Source of the DNA: Ampelomyces quisqualis
Lineage: Eukaryota > Ascomycota > Dothideomycetes > Pleosporales > Phaeosphaeriaceae
DNA: 64,000 nucleotides
NCBI GenBank assembly: GCA_018398575.1
Contig: JAGTXZ010000006.1
Span: 124,001 to 188,000 of the forward strand
Direction of reading: 5' to 3'
Shown here: positions 43,339 through 55,580 of the stretch, piece by piece
Layout: each line of letters starts with the position of its first letter
How positions within the stretch are numbered: position 1 is the first letter of the stretch
Program-made: the position numbers and the translations under genes
Notes under the pieces: model-generated
What the model was told of the DNA's origin: nothing
Seen by the model: only the letters and a program-made list of their open reading frames with translations
Databases searched by the model: none

Positions 43339-45715
43339 CTATGACCAGTTCATGGACGACGCCATGTGACTCGCCCTGGGCAGCCGGTTCTCGCCAGCCT
43401 CCCACTCGATGCCCGCCTCTTTCCTCGCCAGATCCACAACCCAATTCCTCTCTCCATCGCCATTGACAATCTTTCCGCCCCTGCCCAGCTCATCCGCAAG
43501 ATACAACCAACACAGCGCATTGCCTACGGTGCTCACCTCATCACTTACGTGACTCTGGGCAAAGTCGGAAAAATTGGCGTACGCAATCTTGTCCGTCCAG
43601 AGATGATGCATGTATTTGGCTACCGCCTTGGTGTCGCCGGCTTCAACCAGAAACCCGGAGCGCTTGTCGTGGACTTGTAGTGGGATACCGCCGCGTTGAG
43701 TGGCAATGACGGGGCGACCTGCGTGAAGAGCCTCGCTAACCTTGACTTCGAAGCCTTCGCGAGTGGAAAGTTGGAGAGCCATGTAAGCGTTCTGCATAAG
43801 AGCGTTGAGGATCTGATCTGTGGGACCAACACGCATGACAATCATGTCGCTCTCCAATTCGGGGTAGTGGTCCCTGATCAGCTTCATGGTTTCATCATAG
43901 ATGGGCTGTGCGTCGGGATCATCGATCGCGCCGTGACCGGCTATGACGAGCTGAGGGGTGCTTGCGACTGCTTCGTCCTTGAGATATTCCCTTCGGAGGA
44001 GAGCATACGCTGCAAGCACATCTGGGATGCCTTTGGCTGGATCGAAGCGTGCAATCTGAACAATGTATTGGCGCTTCCCACCCTCTGGAAATTCGAAGTT
44101 GAACTTCTCTTGCCGACGGATAACATCAAGCTGGAACTCGTGCATGTAGTACTGGCTGTCCCAAGGCTTCAACCTCTTGTTGAGACCATCAAGCCAGTCA
44201 GTGGTAGCCGGCATGTAACAAACCTTCTCTGGAGTGACGATCTTGGGTACAAAGTCAGCCACCGGGTGGCTAACGAACAGATCGCACTTCTGCACGTGGT
44301 TCCAGACCCAGCTCCACACTCCTGCTGCGGGAGAACCAGCCTTGTCGGTCAAATCGGCGCGGACTTGGATATGACTGCGGTAGATGACTGGGCGCTGAGG
44401 GTCGTTCCTTTTCGCAATGTCAACGAGCTTTGGCATCTGCGGATCATCGACTATGATAACATGGGCGCCGCCGGCAGACCTAGCAGCGAGTGGTCCTCCC
44501 TTTTTCGTCCAGTATCGGGTGGCGTTCTGCTCGCACCACTCGTCGAGCATCTCAATGTCTTTGTTTTCCAGTTCCCTGCCGGTCTGGTCGACACCTTGAA
44601 GGATATTGTGGTTGTTCTTCGTGATGCGAAACACTTCATGCTTTGGTCGAGGAACATACCTAGGAATATGTTAGGTCTTGCATGACTCTGAACTCGTTCG
44701 AAACATACCATTCACAGTCCACTCCAACTAGGCGCAGGAAACGGATGAGAGCATGCCTCATCAACGCAACGCCGCCACCTTGCGGGGTGCTGTTGAAGAA
44801 AGCGATCTTGATTTTCTTTTCCTTGAGAGAGTCGGCAAAATGCATAGTAGCCCTCCAGGTATTCGGATGCACAGACTTCTCGTAGTTGGCGAGTGTTGTG
44901 AGCCGTGCTCTACCATCCACATCGACACCGACTTTGTTGCCATGCTTGACCATCAGACGTGGCAAGTTATTGGGGCCAAACTGTCTGGTGTTTCTTCAGT
45001 TGCGGACATTCTTCTTGTTTTGAAAACAAAACTTACTCGATAGCCTTCCGTACAACGGAGTCGGATTCCTCATCGACCTTAAACTCAGTGCCTCCAGGAG
45101 CATCGTGACTGGTGTCGTCATTGAACGGCTTGAATACGAAACAAACAATATCCAGCTGGCTCCACAGTAAGCCGGGCAGCTCAGGGCATAGCTCCTCGGC
45201 TTGAATAGTGATAGCTCCACCAGCCACTTTATAATTGTGTTCCTTACGGTACTTGTTGACAAGATCAACGACAAATTTGGCCAGGCTGCCCTCGGTGTCA
45301 GATTCTGGGTCTGATGATGAGTTTGAAGAGTCGGTTGCTGGCCTGTGCGACCCTGAGGTGGCCCCCACAGATGGCTCGGTCTCGGCGACCTCGAGACCTG
45401 GTCGACAACGGCGCGTCTCATAATCGATGGAATAGGTGCCATCATGTACAGTCACACCTACAATACATTCACCGGGTGTTGCATCGTCTTCGGCAATGGC
45501 GATGCCAACGTAGACAATCTAGTACACGTTAATGACTACAAACTAGAGGATGAGCAGCGATGACCAACGTCAATGGGAGAACCCTCTTTGCCTTTCTGGC
45601 GCTGCTTTGCCTTGACAGAGTCCTCGCCAGCGAAGGACTCCTGCGTGATACTGCGTCTCAGTGTGGGCCGGCTTGATAGGAGGAGGAGATTTTCCTCTGT
45701 TACTTGTGAAGCCAT
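43339..45715 (-). CDS. ccg-9: Trehalose phosphorylase, CCG-9 type (GT4 glycosyltransferase)
   Basis: Exons 45715-45569, 45518-45037, 44984-44709 and 44659-43339 join in frame to 741 residues. The first donor (GTTGGT) is weak but is the only one that keeps the frame; the others are GTAAGT and GTATGT. The protein matches the retaining GT4 trehalose phosphorylase of fungi, called clock-controlled gene 9 in Neurospora, which interconverts trehalose plus phosphate and glucose plus glucose-1-phosphate. The family-specific N-terminal part includes IVYVGIAIAEDDATPGE and VTVHDGTYSIDYE. The first GT-B Rossmann half has FFNSTPQGGGVALMRHAL. The C-terminal half has QIARFDPAKGIPDVL and the EGFEVKVSEALHAGRPVIAT acceptor/donor-site region near 597-620. 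It is likely cytosolic, in stress or carbon-reserve metabolism. Confidence 0.92.
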
Positions 45716-47120
45716 TACGATGATCGAATGCGATCTCGATGGACGCGGAGAGCACAAGTGGCGGGTGGTGGAAATAGTCGGTCGGAATAAGCACTGGCTG
45801 TGAGTGAGTGGGTGAGTCAGATGTAGAATGGAGAGCTATCGATGAGGAAATGAAAGACACCGAGTCGCGGATAAAGCGGATTTATAAAGCGCAGTATGAG
45901 CTTCACAAGTCGACATGCAAGCAACGACTGGAGCGGGTATGTGAAGTGAGCCCACTGCGATTGCGCTGTGCCGAGACGCAGTGGCGACGGATGGCGTTGT
46001 GAGGGTCATGAGCAGGGCGTGAATTTGCATGTCATCACGAGGTGGCGAAACTGCAGCAGCGCAGTAGGTCACAAGAGACATGGGGATGTGATAGGATCGG
46101 AGCGGCGTGTTTGGCTGCCCACTACTCGACAGAACGGCAGGTGCGGTCAAGTAATCGACAATGGCTGCTGCGGTCCCGGAGTCGTTTGACATGAACGAGT
46201 TTTCCGCGGCAGTGTTCCTATTGTACACAGTACAATACGTGGGGGGATTGGCGGGCGTTCCCGCGGGCTGATGTATCCAACCATTGTGCACGTGTTGTAC
46301 GACGCACGTCGCAACTCCCCCGAAAGATGCATGGTAGCCTGTAGCATGCACGAGGTACCTGGTTGAGGAAAGGGATCGAAATGGTCTCCCGGCTGGGCTG
46401 GCTTCGCCTTCGGAACTCGATGCAAGAGTCGGATGCCGTTGGGGAAGATGGGGGACTGTCCCGCTAGCGGCGGCAGCTAGTCTATTACGGTATGGTGTGT
46501 ATCGCTAACCGGAAGGCAGGGGTCCAAGTTCCAACAGGGCATCGCCAAGCTCCCGAGCGAAACCAGCTCCCGCGTCTGGCCCAAGAAGAAACGTCAGAAA
46601 CCAGCCGGTACAGCCGATGAGCCTCCCAGGCGTGCGCGTAGACGAGGACGAAATGTTTGCTGTCCGCTGTGTGCTGCGTGTTCGGCCGACTTTGAAACGC
46701 TACTCTGCGTAGTACGCCGTGCCACGGGCGGGCCCAGCGAAGCGCAGGTGCCAGCAGCGGCCAGCCTAACATGCAGGCGCGACCCACCCGGTCTCTTCGC
46801 TCCGCAAACCTCGCCCTCTCCATCCTCACCACCATCCGCTGCAGACCTTCACCGCATCTGCATCGCCGCTGTCCCCCGCCGCTAGCCCCCTCATCCAGCC
46901 AGCGTCTGTCGCGCCCACACCCGGGCCGGCTCTGCGTGCTCGTCTGTGCCACGCAGCTTCTGAGCCGTGCGACGTCCAGCCTTGCCAGCCTCGCGCCCAC
47001 ACAGGCATCAACACGACCGTCGCAACCGCAGACCGCCCGTCGCACCCCGGTCGCATACACGCTTGGACTCGGCCTAAGCTCTGCCACGGCCCTGCTCAGT
47101 GAGCGCATCCGTCTGCCGCC
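45716..47120. promoter_or_regulatory. Divergent promoter region of ccg-9 and tup1
   Basis: The two genes start back to back 1.4 kb apart. The right part is pyrimidine-rich and probably the long tup1 leader. It contains a 117-codon upstream frame, 46771-47124, whose TGA stop overlaps the tup1 ATG (sequence ATGA). Other frames on both strands reflect GC bias. Confidence 0.5.
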
Positions 47121-47124
47121 ATGA
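46771..47124 (+). other. Upstream open reading frame overlapping the tup1 start
   Basis: ATG at 46771, stop TGA at 47122-47124 sharing bases with the tup1 ATG at 47121. The 117-residue product is Arg/Ser/Pro-rich and unrecognised. Whether the transcript includes it is unknown. If it does, tup1 translation would depend on leaky scanning or reinitiation. Confidence 0.3.
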
Positions 47125-49668
47125 ACCACGGTTACCCTCCACCCCGCGTCATGGGGGGCCCCCAGGTCGGCCCATCCCAGCGCCTCAATGAGCTCCTCGA
47201 TAACATCAGGACCGAGTTCGAGACCGAGTCTCAGCGCAGCGTCGACTACGAAGGCCAGAGTGAGTATCTCGCGCCTTTCACGCGGCCGTGGCAGATGGTT
47301 GCTTCTGACCTGGGTCGCAAATGACGTCCAGAGCAGGGACCCATCTATGCCAGAGAACTGTAAAGCAAAGCTGACATCGTGTCAACAGTCACCCGCCATA
47401 TCCAAGAGATGGAGATGATCCGCGGCAAGGTCTACTCGTTGGAGCAGGCGCACAGCGGAATGAAAGCGAAGTAGGCCCTTCTCCTCCCTTGCACTTCTTC
47501 CTGTCTTTCGGATGCTAGCAGTTCTGACTATGGCCCAGATATGAGGACAAGATCGCTGCGCTCGAGCGCGAGCTCGAAGCTCGTGGGGGTCCCAGTCAAC
47601 ACGGCGGTCCGTCGCAGCCCCAGCCGCCTCAGATCGGTCACGGACCCAGCAATTTGTTTGGTGGAATCATGGCTGGCAGTGCGGCCCAAGGCGGCCCTGG
47701 TCTGGCACCTCCTCCACAGGAGCCTCAGCAGCCTCAGGGCATGCCACCACACCTAGGGCCTCAAGGTCCACCAGGTCTCAATCCTGCGCCAGCACCTCCT
47801 CAGCACTTTGGTGGATACCAGCCAGGTCCATCGGTGAATGGTAAGCTTTAATTACTTTCCTGCCTTGACTTGAGGGTCCAGCAAGCTGTCTACAATTCCA
47901 AACAATGCAAATCATAGCATGTCTTCCACGCGCACCCTAACATTATTCAGGGTACGCCCAGCCTCCACAGCCTACTGCCTCGCCTGGCGGCAAGCGTCCC
48001 GCCCCGCGTGGCCCTCCAGGAGGACCTGCGACTCCTCAGCAGAACAACTCGGCGCCGTATCCCGGATCGCCACAGGTGCCCCGACCGACACCCCCTCCTC
48101 ACCATCAGCAGAATGCCTTGATGCCGCAGCCTCAGATTCCCATGGCCCAGAGTAATGTTCTGGCCGATTTGGACATTGAGCAGCTCCCGGAGAACTTGAA
48201 GAAGGAAGGCAGTGATTGGTTCGCCATCTTCAACCCTCGCGCCCGCCGTGTACTCGACGTTGACCTCATCCACAACCTCCCACATCAGAGTGTCGTGTGC
48301 TGCGTGCGATTTAGCCAAGATGGTCGCTACGTGGCGACTGGTTGCAACCGCTCTGCGCAAATATTCGACGTTGACACGGGTCACCCTATTGCGCACCTCC
48401 AAGATAGCTCTCTGCCAGAAGACGGCGACCTGTACATCAGAAGTGTCTGCTTCAGCCCCAGCGGCCAGTACCTAGCAACGGGTGCAGAGGACAAAGTCAT
48501 TCGCGTAAGTAACCACTCGGTATGAGATGATGGCACGACCACTAATAGTTCTTTCAGGTGTGGGATATTGCTAGCCGCTCGATCAAGCATCAATTCACTG
48601 GTCACGAGCAGGACATCTACTCCCTTGACTTTGCCCGCAATGGCAAAATCATCGCCTCTGGTAGTGGAGATCGCAGTGTGCGCCTGTGGGATCTTGAGAG
48701 GAACGAGCAAGTCGCAAACTTCTCCATCGAAGATGGTGTCACCACGGTCGCTATTTCTCCCGACAACAGGTTTGTTGCAGCCGGCTCTCTCGACAAGAGT
48801 GTTCGTGTTTGGGACATCCAGAGCGGAACACTCCTGGTACGCCTCGAGGGTGAGCAAGGTCACAAGGACAGCGTCTATAGTGTGGCGTTTGCTCCTTCTG
48901 GTGACTGCCTGGTTAGTGGCAGTCTCGACAAGACGATCAAGATGTGGGAGTTGACCACTACTAATCGCTTCATGCCCGCACACGCCCCTACCGGAAAATG
49001 CGTGCGCACGTTCGAAGGCCACAAGGTAAGTTGACTGATTGCATGTCACATTCCTAGATGCTCATTCCGAATTGCAGGACTTTGTGCTCAGTGTCGCCCT
49101 CACTCCACACGGTGATTGGGTGCTCAGTGGTTCCAAGGACCGCGGTGTCCAATTCTGGGACCCTCGCACGGGCGTGGCCCAGCTCATGTTGCAAGGGCAT
49201 AAGAATTCCGGTATGCACCGATATCATTGTTGGAGGAGCTCAAGCTAACATTTCATAGTCATCTCGGTGGCTCCTAGCCCAACTGGAGGTGTGTTCGCGA
49301 CGGGCAGCGGCGACATGCGCGCTCGTATCTGGAGGTGAGTGAATTCTTACGACATGGTCACCACCCAAACCTGCACATGCAATCCATGCCACAACCTGAT
49401 CATGATCGTTACGGTGTGCTGTGGGGGACTTGGCGTATATGATCCCAGCTCCCGCGCCCCCACGCCCCCACGTGCGGTTATCGCCTAGTTGAGTCGACGC
49501 ATAACACGACCACAAGTTGTACACAGCAGCTTGTGGGATCTGTTGCACGACTATTCGCGCTTATTGCACGTTGCGTCGTATCCACCTTTCCATTCCTCGA
49601 AGGCTAGCATTGGCAAAATCGCGAGGCTAACACGGACATACAGGTACGACAGGTATCCCGGACCCTAG
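47121..49668 (+). CDS. rcoA: Tup1/RcoA transcriptional corepressor
   Basis: Eight exons, 47121-47259, 47389-47470, 47539-47840, 47951-48504, 48558-49025, 49078-49210, 49259-49334 and 49644-49668, join to 592 residues, close to the 586 of Aspergillus RcoA. All introns are GT-AG. Residues about 15-90 (RLNELLDNIRTEFETESQ, then ITRHIQEMEMIRGKVYSLE) are the N-terminal tetramerisation coiled coil that binds Cyc8/Ssn6. A Pro/Gln/Gly-rich linker follows. From LADLDIEQLPENLKKEGSDW the protein enters a seven-bladed WD40 propeller with clear GH...WD repeats (for example GHEQDIYSL to VRLWD). Tup1 with Cyc8 represses many gene sets in the nucleus. The last intron is 309 bases, far longer than the rest, and the last exon codes only for (R)YDRYPGP. 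Confidence 0.95.
49335..49643 (+). other. Long last intron of tup1
   Basis: GTGAGT at 49335 and ACAG at 49643. Length 309 bases, where the other introns of this gene are about 48-128. Its content is not recognisable. Failure to splice would read on into the intron and change only the very end of the protein. Confidence 0.7.
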
Positions 49669-52282
49669 ATGTTCCCGGGACTGCCTAACCGCCTTGATGA
49701 CAACCGCGCATATCGAATTACTGACAATCTATTTGCTTACGCTCACCGGATAAACCAAGTCAAATACTGTGATGCTCTTGGGAACAAGTTGGCTATACTG
49801 ACACGCTTCACGGTGAAGGACGACGCGTTTCTTGAGTGCTTCAGGAAAGTTGCGGATAGGGAATAAATGACACCAAAACTTGGAGGAAGTCAAGTCTTCT
49901 TGTTGTGGACTCTTTAGATAGTTGGTGGTATTATGTCAATGTTACCCCATTGTGTTGTGCCATTCGATGACGTGTTTGACTCGAGCATGATGAGGACAAG
50001 TCGAAAGGTGTGTGGCTGATCTGGTGGCATTGGTTTGATCGTCACCTCGCACTCGCCTTCTCCCAGCTCCTGCTTCTCGCTCTTGGTACCATGTTGCGAC
50101 GCCCCTGGGTACATGACTAAGGCCCAAGATCAAACAAGACACGCGCAGAGATGTAAGGCAGAGTTTGACTCCGAGGCATGCGGCTGCGACGTTTCATCAG
50201 CATTGTCACTGCTTTCTCACATGACGCATCCTCCTCATCACGGACGGATATGATTCCCGTTTCTCATGCTCCTCCGCCAACGACCCAGCCATGTCGTCGA
50301 GTGTGCAACGGGGTGTTTGAGCACATGGAACATGGTGTCGCGAGGCACCCTTTTCCCCGATTCAGACACACGTGCATCATCGGGGTTTGAAGTCTGGAGA
50401 GGGACAGCGTAGGCACCGATGCAAAGTGGGTGCACGCGGGCTCATCACACACGCACCATGTCGGGCGGAGATCTGGCCGTGTGTAGGTGAGATGGATGGG
50501 GACCGACGGATTAAGCGAGCGACAGATACGACGGGAGGGGCAAAGGACTTGGCGATGGGATTGGATGTTAGGGTGCGTGACACAGCTTGCGTAGGTTGTG
50601 CGTCCCAAGGTCGAAACGGAAGAGATTGAGGTGACAGGGAGTCGGGTAGTTGCCGTGACATGTTGACATTTGACACTGTGTGTTTGTGTAGGTAACACGA
50701 ACTTGGATTACCGAGCTTTTGCCGCGCCGGGTCTCAGATGTTTCTGCTGGGCCCCCCGGCCGGCAAGGGCTTCTCTCCTTGTCTTGTGGCGGTAGGTATC
50801 AAAATGACTGGTCGGCGAGCAGATTCGTCTGCTGATCAGGATGGGAGCTGGATCTACATGTTGGCAGTGAGGCTTCCAGTGGCTTCCCGCCGCGCAAGCA
50901 TCGTGCAGCATCTCATGCGCGTCGCTGCGTCTGGAGCCGCTAGTGCGAACGAGGGTCGGGGTGCTCGAAAGGAGTCCAAGTGCCGAAAAGATGACAAAGA
51001 TCTCGGTGGGTTGGCAAATGTTGCGGCGACGAGACGACTTGTCGGCGCGTGTGTGTGTGTGTGTGCGTGTGCTGGGGTGGGTATGTGTTTTAGGCCAGAT
51101 TCGCGAAGTTGCAGCCGCATTCGATCGTTTGAGCGAAGCAAAACGGCCGATTGGTGGCTCTGCCATTTGTCGTAGCGCTGGAGATGTCGCCAGATTGTCG
51201 TGTACACATGGTCTCGACTATGCTGCCCTAGCTTGTTCGTCTGCGTCCTGTATGTGCGACCGTTTTTTTCAACAGTCTCCATGGCAGGTCCTTGATACCC
51301 GCCGGCATGTGGATATCTTCCTGCCAGCATAGCCACGCATCACAGGTGCATTTTCTGGGCCATGATTATCGCTGTTAGCGAGACAAACAGCGGTTTCGTC
51401 TGCTATCTCTATGTTACATTATTCACACGCACGAGTCGCCGCTCCCGCCATTTGGGGTCAATCGTGCATATCTGACAGGGGCCGCGGATCTCGGTAGGCC
51501 CGGTACATAGGGTATCGTCGTGATTTGCCGCCCACGATCGAGAGCCCCAATGACTCGAGTGGACGCCACGTACATGCACTTCTGCTCATGTAGGGTTAGT
51601 AGAATTGTCAAACTGTATGTACAGAGAATTGGGTATTGGTGGAAGTCAGAACGTCGCCGCTCAACGCGGAGTGGCATGGCTAGGCAGGGACGCTCATTTC
51701 AGCGCTAGACAGGAAGATTACTGTGCGACACTCAGCAGAACAGTTGCAGGCCGATCATGTCGTTGTATTGCGCCATTTGTGTTGTTATGCGGAAAGGTGA
51801 CATGTAAGCAAGCACTATGTAAAATACTTAGTTTGGTGAATGTCAGAAGGGCGAAAGGGAACACCACGGACCCATTGCTGAAGTGTATACGGGGTGCCCT
51901 TTGGTCTCCGCGTCACAGCCAGGATTTCCTATTCTCGCCGCCTAGAGGTGTCGAAGAATTCGGAAGTGATGGCGGCTGAACATCAGCATGCGAATGTGGT
52001 TGAGGTTTGGGGCCAAGGAACATGGGTGATGAAACGTACCAGTGAGGTTTCTCGGGCGCGTCCGTGTGTGATGCAGCCTAAGCCCAATACGTACTGACAG
52101 GCCTAGGCGCTTTGTACGACAGCCGTGGGGTCCCAACGGTGTTTCTCCGCGCTTCTGTTCACCGCAACTTTGCAGATTGATATTTTCCCTCTTTGGTGTT
52201 CGAAGACAGAATCGTACCAACATCGTCATCATCATCTACATGGAGGCAGGCAAGGAGGCGGACGGGGATAACAGCCTACCAC

Positions 52283-52291
52283 TACTCCGTA
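52283..52291. promoter_or_regulatory. Palindromic 9-mer TACTCCGTA
   Basis: Exact copy of the motif, about 1.7 kb upstream of the Azf1-like start codon and 300 bases from a double copy. Confidence 0.35.
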
Positions 52292-52584
52292 TGGACTTTT
52301 ATACTCGCGAGTCCAGTCAACTCTCCATGTAACGATTGGTAGTCTGCTAGGCTGGAGCGACAGATTTGGTATGCCACGGGTAGCTTGGTACACGGGAACC
52401 GCAGCAAGACGCTCCGCACAGCGAACAGATGCTGGGGTGGTAGCACGGTCAGCTGGAGAAAGCTGAGGCAAGTGTGTCTGCTCGGCATCACGGAGCAGAC
52501 TGCTGATGGCGGGCAAGCATGAGCGAGGATAGAAGATGGGCGTAGGCACATGCGATCGAGGCTGATTCGTGTCCACAGCACCGG

Positions 52585-52600
52585 TACGGAGTACGGAGTA
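52585..52600. promoter_or_regulatory. Two overlapping TACGGAGTA palindromes
   Basis: The sequence TACGGAGTACGGAGTA contains two exact 9-mers sharing two bases, a head-to-tail arrangement with a 7-base step. Confidence 0.4.
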
Positions 52601-53962
52601 CGGGGGCTGCCATTACCAATGGAACAGGGGCCAACGCCCAGACTTGGTCGGCGACAATGCAGCCTCAAGGCTCTGGGAGCGCAGGCGAAGTCACGGTGGC
52701 GGCCAGGGTCCTGTCTGAACGTCGACCAAAGCATCGTGAAGACGAGCAAGGGCGGCCAGGCGTATGCACGCTGTTCCGCAAACGAAAGGGCACGAGGCGC
52801 CGGGATGTGGCAGGAGGAGAGCCTGCTGCCGGTCATTACCGAGTACTTTTTTTCGATGGCTGTATGATCGGGGGTGGTAGTGCGGTGCGCCATGTCAAAG
52901 CGCGGTGGGATGGCTTGCTCGCCATTTTCTCCGTCGCTCCGTCGCTCTCGCACACGACACACGACACACGCACACGCACGCCATTGGCCATTTGCCGCAC
53001 TCATGGATGACAGCCAGGGACTCCCATACGGACCATGGAGCCACTCAGCCATTACCTAAGGAGCCTCGTCATTCGCCGTCTTCTCCGTACGGTCTGGTGC
53101 CGTGGCGGGCGAGGCGTACGCCCAATCGGGCAAGACGAGTTTCGGGCAGAGGCAGCCTGCCGCGCCCGGCGCCGCCCGGTAACAGACTACCACCCGCCGT
53201 CACAACAACAGCGAGCATTATTGCTCCGTACTGCATAGTTCATACCACCTCCGCCCACGTGTGTTTGCCCTGAACCGTCCCGAGTCGTGCGTCCGACATG
53301 AACCTATGTATCCGTAGTGAGCACGGGACCTCGCTGCGACCTCGACGAGGCCAGCCACGATAAGCCAGCAGACGATCCTCACCAGGGTGTTGATCTCCCA
53401 CTCTCAGCACCCCCACACTTGGATGCACCTGAGACCAGCCACTTTGCCTCCGTTCGCTCTCTCCAGGACCAGCGCTCCCGCCTCCGGCCCGCCCAGCATC
53501 GCAGTGAGCTCATACTGCTGCCGCCCCTAGACCGTATCCCTGATCCACCGCAGTGACCCCCAGTGCCCCGGGCCCCCATTCACACCACACTGGCATCCAC
53601 CCATTGCCGCTTGGCTGCATACGAGTGCAAAGTACCTTGTCCATCCTGCTGCATCAGTCTTGGTCTCGATTCCCGAGTGTCTCCCTGTATGTACCTAGCC
53701 TTTTGGCTTTGCTCCACAACTGATCATCATCCCTGCCCATTCGCGGCATGGTGCGAGAAGCCTACTTTCTGTCCATACATATATGTAAAACCCCCAAACC
53801 TCGTCCCCAACCACGGATAAGATCGAGCGAACCTCGACCATCTCATCACCGCATACCTCCCACCCCACATATCTTGTCTAGTCTGTCATTAGCATCTCGT
53901 TGTACTGCCGCCACAATTCCCACCCCACTGTGCACTCAGCGGCACCAGCTCACTTATCTACA

Positions 53963-55580
53963 ATGACTGCCGTGCTTGCTCATCAGCACGCCGGGCTGTG
54001 GCATCGACGGCCCGAAGACGCTTTCCACGTTCCCCCAGTGCATTTTACAAACATGATGCCTTCTTACAACACCCACCGGAGTGCCATGAATGCTCCATCG
54101 CTGCGGAACTACCAGCCCCCAACCACACACATGGATATCAGTCTGCCCCTCTTCACCCCAAACGTACTTGTAACTTCCGTCTCATACCCATCAAGCGGAG
54201 CTTTCGCATACGACTCATCTGTAACTCCCTACAACATGCAGCAGAGCAGCTTGCAGCATTCTTACTCCATGAGCTACACCACCAATCTGGCACCAGCGGC
54301 GCCTTACGCGGAGAGATCTGACCCTCAGCCGCTCTCCACTGTTCGCCATGCACGCCACGCATTTGCTCCTGACGGAAGCCATGTGGTGAAGTCTGAGGGT
54401 GCGTCTCCAATACAGTCAGGCCCAATCTTCAACGATACTTCGTATGCGACACACTGCAAGCGGTCCTCCTCCGAGCCGGCCGACCCAACCGACTCAACCG
54501 ACATCAACTTCGCTACCGATGTCGACACCTTAATGAAGGCAATCCAGGCTAAGCAGACAACGTCTTCACCGAAGCAAGAGCCAGTCAAAGTCAGTAGTTA
54601 CTCCTGGGCCACTATTGCTAGTCATACTGACGCAAGCTAGCACCAAGAGGTAAAGGTTTCTCAGAACCCCAGGAAACGCTACCAGTGTAGCATGCCGGAT
54701 TGCAACAAGAGCTTCTACCAGAAAACACACCTGGAAATTCACATCCGAGCTCACACAGGCGCCAAACCATTTGTGCGTTCTACCTTGTGCTCTTGAAACC
54801 CTTGCTAATCCAGCTTCCAGGAATGTCAGGCCCCAGGCTGCGGTCAAAGGTTCTCCCAACTAGGCAACCTCAAGGTCAGCACTCCCAAGCTTATGCCCCG
54901 AGACTTGCTAATGGCTGCTTAGACACACGAGAGGCGCCATACTGGAGAGCGTCCATATAGCTGCGACGTATGTGGCAAGACATTTGCGCAGCGTGGTAAT
55001 GTGCGCGCGCACAAAATAGTTCACCAGCAGATTAAGCCCTTCACATGTCGACTAGACGACTGCGGCAAGCAGTTTACTCAGTTGGGTAACTTGAAGGTAT
55101 GTTGGACACGGCCCAAGGTAGCTGATTCTTGCTAAGTATTCGTAGTCACACCAGAACAAGTTCCACGCCTCTACTCTCAAGTACCTCACCCAGAAATTTG
55201 CCACCATAAGCCCAGGGGACTACGTCTCGCAAGCCGACAAGGAGCTATGGGAGTACTTCGCATCGCTCTATAAAAACTCCAACAAGGGTATCAAAGGTCG
55301 CGGCAAAGATCGGAGGATATCAGCCATGTCCTTGTCGGCTTCGGCTCATGCCTCGTCATACGCCACAATGCCCATCGAGGACATGCACCGAAGCTACTCT
55401 GGATCTTACCGACCGGACGCGAGTGACCGCAGCAGCCGTGGCTCTTCCATGTCCACAGACACCACAAGTAACCACCATGTTGAGCCCACGTACGACTTCA
55501 ACGCTCCCATGCAGACCGGCTACTCAACGCAAGGGACAGGCTACGATGACATGGTATTTCCTGAGCGTAAGATGTACTGA
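53963..55580 (+). CDS. C2H2 zinc-finger transcription factor, Azf1-like
   Basis: Exons 53963-54589, 54641-54772, 54821-54874, 54923-55096 and 55146-55580 join to 473 residues. Four adjacent C2H2 fingers begin at about residue 225: CSMPDCNKSFYQKTHLEIH, CQAPGCGQRFSQLGNLKTH, CDVCGKTFAQRGNVRAH and CRLDDCGKQFTQLGNLKSH. TGxKP-type linkers join the first three. Two introns fall right after the LGNLK of fingers 2 and 4, so equivalent positions are used. After the fingers a conserved stretch (FATISPGDYVSQADKELWEYFASLY) leads to a Ser-rich end. The N-terminal 200 residues are Ser/Pro/Tyr-rich and look like an activation region. It should bind DNA in the nucleus; targets are unknown. The finger pattern resembles fungal Azf1-type factors. 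Confidence 0.88.

Larger units (their letters stand above)
49669..53962. other. 4.3 kb region upstream of the Azf1-like gene
   Basis: I find no defensible gene here on either strand, only short frames without known domains. The right 900 bases become pyrimidine-rich, as in a long fungal leader. A GT-rich run (GTGTGTGTGTGTG) lies at 51049-51066, and TACTCCGTA/TACGGAGTA palindromes lie at 52283 and 52585-52600. It could hold a long promoter, a long 5' untranslated region with introns, or non-coding RNA. Confidence 0.5.

Noticed and set aside
46485..47129. 214-codon minus-strand frame near the tup1 start
   Set aside because: GC-rich composition effect over the tup1 promoter and leader, with no domain.
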